Below, one piece after another: positions 40,860 to 42,741 of a stretch of DNA of 42,741 nt. The notes beneath the pieces are model-generated. The model was not told the DNA's origin and made no database searches. It saw nothing but the letters and a program-made list of their open reading frames with translations. The position numbers were made by a program, and so were the translations under genes. The stretch's first letter is position 1. Every line of letters begins with the position of its first letter. The stretch is from Candidatus Polarisedimenticola svalbardensis (GTDB lineage Bacteria; Acidobacteriota; Polarisedimenticolia; Polarisedimenticolales; Polarisedimenticolaceae): positions 1-42,741 of the forward strand of contig JACXWD010000024.1 of the NCBI GenBank assembly GCA_014764515.1, given 5' to 3'.

Positions 40860-42741
40860 GCGGCAAGAAATTCAACCTGGTGGGCAAAGCCCGCCGCAGG
40901 GTGGATGGCCGCGCCAAGGTAACCGGGCGAACCGTCTTCGCCGACGACCTGGTTCTTCCGAGGATGGTGTTCTGCAAGCTTGTCCGGTCGCCCCATCCCC
41001 ACGCCAGGGTCCTGTCGGTGGACGGTTCCCGTGCGATGAAAATCCCCGGCGTGCTCCTGGTGCTCAGCGGCCGGGACACACCCAACGAGTACGGCATCCT
41101 CCCGGTCAGCCAGGACGAAACCGGTCTGGCTACCGAAAAGGTCCGGTACGTCGGCGACCCGGTGGCTGCGGTGATCGCCACCTCCGAACGGGTCGCCGAA
41201 GAAGCGATGGAAATGGTCCAGGTGGAGTATGAGCCGCTGACCACAATCGCAGAGCCGGAAGATGCCCTGGCAACGCCGGAGCCCCGGATCCACGACTACG
41301 GCGAAGAGGGCAACATCCACAAGCGCGTGCACTTCAGGTTCGGCGACGTGGATGAATCCCTGGCCGCCTCGGATCATGTATTCGAGAACAGTTTCCATTT
41401 CATCGGAAACACCCACGCCGCGATGGAGCAGCATGCCTCGGTGGCGGATATCGACCGCAACGGCAAAATTACCCTGTGGTCCAGCACCCAGTGCCCCCAT
41501 TACGTCCACCGCGCCCTCCAGAAGACACTGGATATCCCCGCCGACCGGATTCGGGTGATCGCATGTCACAACGGCGGCGGCTTCGGCGGAAAATCGGACA
41601 TCCTCAACCATGAAATCGTGGTGACGGTGGCCGCGCTGAAACTCGGCCGGCCGGTGAAGTGCACCCTGACCCGGGAAGAGGTGTTCTACGCCCACCGGGG
41701 CCGGCACCCGGTCAAGATGAAGCTGAGAACCGGCGTCAACAGCGACGGTATCCTCCAGGGCATGGACCTGCAGACCGTGGTAGATGGTGGCGGTTACGGA
41801 TCCTACGGGGTAGCCAGCCTGTTCTACACCGGCGCCCTGTCCACGGTGACCTACCACCTGCCCCGCTACCGTTTCCGTGGTGTGAGGACCTTCACCAACA
41901 AGCCGGCGTGTGGGCCCAAGCGAGGCCACGGCACTCCCCAGCCCCGGTTCGGTCAGGAGGTCCAGCTCGACATGATCGCCGAGTCGCTGAACCTGGATCC
42001 GGCGGAGCTCCGCCTCCGCAACCTGGTGCAGCCGAACAGCCTGACCGCCAACTATCTCAAGGTCGGCACCATCGGCCTGGGCGACTGTATCCGGAAGGTC
42101 ACCGAGTCCTCCGGCTGGAACGACAAGTTCCGAAAGATGGGCGACGGCCGCGGTTTCGGACTGGCCTGTTCGTCCTACCTGTGCGGCGCAGGCCTGGCCA
42201 TTTACTGGAACAAACTTCCCCAATCCGGCGTGCAGCTCCAGATCGACCGGTCCGGCCGGGTAACGGTGTTCTGCGGCGCCACCGAGATCGGCCAGGGCTC
42301 CGACGACGTTCTCCTCGGTATCGTGGCGGAAATCCTCGGGATTGATCCGATGCACATGACCGCCGTCACCGGCGACACCGAACTGACCCCGGTAGACCTG
42401 GGCTCCTATTCAAGCCGGGTGACCCTGATGATGGGCAATGCGGCGATCCAGGCTGCCGAGAGGGCCCGGGACATGATCGGCTCGGCGGTTGCAAAGAAAC
42501 TCGATCTCCCGGAGAAGAGGCTGGTGTTCGCCGGCGGCCGGGTGTTCGATCACGAGGACCCGGAAAAAGGTATGGACTGGCGGGACGCTGTCTGGGCCGG
42601 GGAGGAAATGCACGGCACCCTGGGTACCGTCGGCTCCTACACGCCGCCCAGGCCGGCTGCGAAATTCAAAGGCGGCGGCGTCGGGCCATCTCCAGCGTAC
42701 TCCTTCACTGCGTGCGTCACCGAGGTGGAAGTGGACCGGGA
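40856..42741 (+). CDS. molybdenum hydroxylase, molybdopterin-binding large subunit (5' part)
   Basis: The catalytic subunit of a xanthine dehydrogenase/aldehyde oxidase-family enzyme, running off the window with about 628 of the usual 750-780 residues. The start GKARRRVDGRAKVTGRTVFADDL, then VRSPHPHARVL, VRYVGDPVAAVIATSERVAEEA and HNGGGFGGKSD (molybdopterin contact, about 237-247) are family hallmarks. GPKRGHGTPQPRFGQEVQLDMIAESLNLDPAELRLRNLVQP recalls 4-hydroxybenzoyl-CoA reductase alpha and related aromatic hydroxylases. CGATEIGQGSDDVLLGIVAEILGID follows. The catalytic Glu near the C-terminus is outside the window. Substrate is open: a purine, an aromatic acyl-CoA or a nicotinate-like compound. 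Confidence 0.92.
   Translation, partial: MSGKKFNLVGKARRRVDGRAKVTGRTVFADDLVLPRMVFCKLVRSPHPHARVLSVDGSRAMKIPGVLLVLSGRDTPNEYGILPVSQDETGLATEKVRYVGDPVAAVIATSERVAEEAMEMVQVEYEPLTTIAEPEDALATPEPRIHDYGEEGNIHKRVHFRFGDVDESLAASDHVFENSFHFIGNTHAAMEQHASVADIDRNGKITLWSSTQCPHYVHRALQKTLDIPADRIRVIACHNGGGFGGKSDILNHEIVVTVAALKLGRPVKCTLTREEVFYAHRGRHPVKMKLRTGVNSDGILQGMDLQTVVDGGGYGSYGVASLFYTGALSTVTYHLPRYRFRGVRTFTNKPACGPKRGHGTPQPRFGQEVQLDMIAESLNLDPAELRLRNLVQPNSLTANYLKVGTIGLGDCIRKVTESSGWNDKFRKMGDGRGFGLACSSYLCGAGLAIYWNKLPQSGVQLQIDRSGRVTVFCGATEIGQGSDDVLLGIVAEILGIDPMHMTAVTGDTELTPVDLGSYSSRVTLMMGNAAIQAAERARDMIGSAVAKKLDLPEKRLVFAGGRVFDHEDPEKGMDWRDAVWAGEEMHGTLGTVGSYTPPRPAAKFKGGGVGPSPAYSFTACVTEVEVDR

Noticed and set aside
1-42741. 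tRNA/rRNA genes, CRISPR arrays, insertion sequences, prophage or replication origin.
   Set aside because: No clover-leaf, repeat-spacer, transposase or DnaA-box cluster pattern was seen; apart from the 6930-7037 repeat there is no mobile-element sign.

Overview
The window is about 42.7 kb of GC-rich DNA (roughly 60-63% by eye) packed with protein genes. The longest stretch without a gene is about 207 bp (6849-7055) and is filled by a large inverted repeat. I found no rRNA, tRNA, CRISPR array, transposase or phage gene. A beta-barrel-like outer-membrane protein, a lipoprotein foldase, a surface-polysaccharide locus, several ECF sigma/anti-sigma sets and a long-form (A*-domain) IspG point to a diderm bacterium. 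Acidobacteriota or a related phylum is my best guess, made from gene style only, so lineage confidence is low.

Layout. 1-0.8 kb: 3' part of long-form ispG, convergent with an FkbM methyltransferase and a YCII-like gene. 2.07-3.2 kb: a 72-residue SelW-like selenoprotein with an in-frame UGA in a CxxU motif and a SECIS-like hairpin, followed 3 bp later by proline dehydrogenase. 3.2-7.6 kb: DUF2231 membrane protein, dnaJ, a secreted protein, a SurA/PrsA-type foldase, a 39-bp-arm inverted repeat, an Smr-domain protein and a small Cys protein. 7.6-10.5 kb: a zinc-ribbon protein, an ECF sigma/anti-sigma/DUF4252 operon, and a divergent outer-membrane protein. 10.5-20.3 kb: one leftward run of eight tightly packed genes (bi-domain oxidoreductase, heparinase II/III-like protein, glycosyltransferase, UDP-GlcNAc 2-epimerase, GDP-fucose synthase, M32 carboxypeptidase, zinc ribbon, HAD hydrolase), mainly a surface-polysaccharide locus. 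20.4-23.2 kb: a GNAT-like domain fused to a long-chain acyl-CoA synthetase. 23.3-30.2 kb: an ECF sigma, a giant FecR-type membrane protein and two ABC transporter pairs in one operon. 30.2-32.1 kb: small membrane, hypothetical and CBS genes. 32.2-35.6 kb: an M1-peptidase-like protein that has lost its zinc site, and a poly(A) polymerase/CCA-adding-type enzyme. 35.6-38.2 kb: a CPA2-type antiporter with its RCK/USP partner. 38.3-42.7 kb: tryptophanase, divergent from a TetR regulator with a two-subunit molybdenum hydroxylase (the large subunit runs off the end).

The strongest finding is the selenoprotein gene, which normal gene calling breaks at its UGA codon. Its hairpin carries a GGUCU loop which, as I recall it, matches that of E. 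coli fdhF. UGA ends many other genes here, so this is recoding and not a changed genetic code. Also notable: several genes lacking a Shine-Dalgarno sequence have a -10 box exactly 6 nt before the start codon, suggesting leaderless mRNAs. In the dnaJ divergent pair the two -35 boxes overlap. The tetR gene has a perfect palindrome across its start codon.
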